Below, piece after piece: positions 5,457 through 6,090 of a stretch of 6,090 bases of DNA. The position numbers and the translations under genes were made by a program. Under the pieces are notes generated by a model. The model saw only the letters and a list, made by a program, of their open reading frames with translations. It did not search any database and was not told the DNA's origin. The stretch is from Methylacidiphilum sp. (GTDB lineage: Bacteria; Verrucomicrobiota; Verrucomicrobiia; CAIQCK01), in contig DYDC01000172.1 in assembly GCA_020718125.1 (NCBI GenBank), forward strand, positions 1 to 6,090, written 5' to 3'. Within the stretch, counting starts at the first letter, position 1. Each line of letters starts with the position of its first letter.

Positions 5457-6090
5457 ATGAACACGACCCTCTCTTGACGTGATCTCATCCGCGGCGCCAT
5501 CAGCCTCCCTGCAACAACCTCACTGATACCCGCCGCGACAGAAGCCGCCCCGCGACCGCGCAAGATGGCCGACGCGGGTTGGCGCTGGGACGGGCAGGCA
5601 ATCAACGGTCAGTGGCAGTTCACCATCTTCGGCGCGGGCGAAGGCACGAAGTGGTTTGGACTGAAGCGATGCTGTTTCATGTTCCATCCGAACACGCCGA
5701 TGGCGATGGAGAAGCTGCGCGACATGAAGGAGGTCGTCTGCGAAATCTCGAAGTGGGAAGGCCAGAAGGTTGAACATTCGCAATACAAGGGCCTCGGCGC
5801 GCCGATGCGGATGAACCACGACGGACGGATCGAGCGCAAGTGCCGCGAGGCGGAGATCGTCAGCCAGTTGTCGCGCAAGTATCCGAACGTGACCGGCGCG
5901 TTCGACGACGATCTCTACGGCAAGATCGAGACCGAGCACATCACGCCGGAACAATACGCCGCGGTCCGCCGCGCCGTGAAAAGCGCGAACCCGAAGCTCA
6001 AGCATTGGGGCGTGGTGTATTCGCACGAACTGAAGAAGGAGAACTGGGCGGGCTTCACCGACCTGCTCGACGTGGTCACGCTCTGGGTCT
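5457..6090 (+). CDS. Uncharacterised exported protein; TGA in its Tat signal peptide; runs off window
   Basis: From the ATG at 5457 the frame reads MNTTLS, then TGA (5475-5477), then RDLIRGAISLPATTSLIPAA and continues open to the window edge, 211 codon positions in all. Reading the TGA as CGA restores SRRDLIR, a consensus twin-arginine motif, followed by a hydrophobic stretch and a cleavage-like ATEAA near residue 31. So the ancestral protein was a Tat substrate, exported folded. The mature part starts near MADAGWRWDGQ (37-47) and contains FHPNTPMAMEKL (76-87), YPNVTGAFDDDLYG (142-155) and HWGVVYSHEL (183-192). Alternating hydrophobic strands and an acidic FDDD loop suggest a TIM-barrel, perhaps a carbohydrate-active protein, but I cannot name a family. 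With the TGA real, translation could only restart downstream, for example at ATG 5565, giving a protein without an export signal. Other genes here end in TGA, so a genome-wide code change is unlikely. Sequencing error remains possible. The C-terminus is outside the window. Confidence 0.7.

Noticed and set aside
5475..5477. TGA read as selenocysteine or as a reassigned codon
   Set aside because: The position is the first Arg of a Tat motif, where neither Sec nor Trp/Gly makes sense, and TGA ends several other genes in the window.

Overview
This is a GC-rich bacterial window. Its protein families point to the Planctomycetes-Verrucomicrobia-Chlamydiae group, most likely Verrucomicrobiota. The indicators are a secreted CxxCxGxG protein, a GT4 enzyme with an EGLPR...Q signature, a right-handed beta-helix protein with a lectin-like C-terminal block, and a twin-arginine-exported hypothetical protein. 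That placement is inferred from remembered family style; no marker gene is present.

Layout. Positions 1-120 hold the last 34 codons of an ISL3-like transposase and a candidate right end of its insertion sequence. Next come a short open frame (123-233), three back-to-back perfect hairpins (215-291) and a T-rich tail, which together look like the 3' end of an interrupted rightward transcription unit. Two minus-strand genes follow. One (316-939) encodes an exported protein with six CxxC zinc-binding motifs; the other (1049-1933) encodes a complete histone-deacetylase-superfamily enzyme. The gap between this pair and the next, divergent pair carries a TCTTGC hexanucleotide tandem repeat and an inverted copy of it, which runs into the first codons of the next gene.

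The rightward pair 2069-3238 and 3249-4274 encodes a GT4 glycosyltransferase and a polytopic polyprenyl-phosphate N-acetylhexosamine-1-phosphate transferase (MraY/WecA/TagO superfamily). They are 10 bases apart and are probably co-transcribed. The second would load the first sugar phosphate onto the lipid carrier and the first would extend a glycan, so they form a small envelope or exopolysaccharide module.

From 4275 the sequence is damaged. A beta-helix gene survives as three family-recognisable blocks in two reading frames, with the segments between them missing and the 5' end lost. Twelve bases after its stop, a second gene starts with a good ribosome binding site and a twin-arginine signal peptide in which the first arginine codon reads TGA; the frame is then open to the window edge. 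The strongest observations are this nonsense codon at the Tat motif, the twice-deleted beta-helix pseudogene, and the symmetrical 3+3 CxxC arrangement in the exported zinc protein. I found no CRISPR array, tRNA, rRNA or recognisable defence system.
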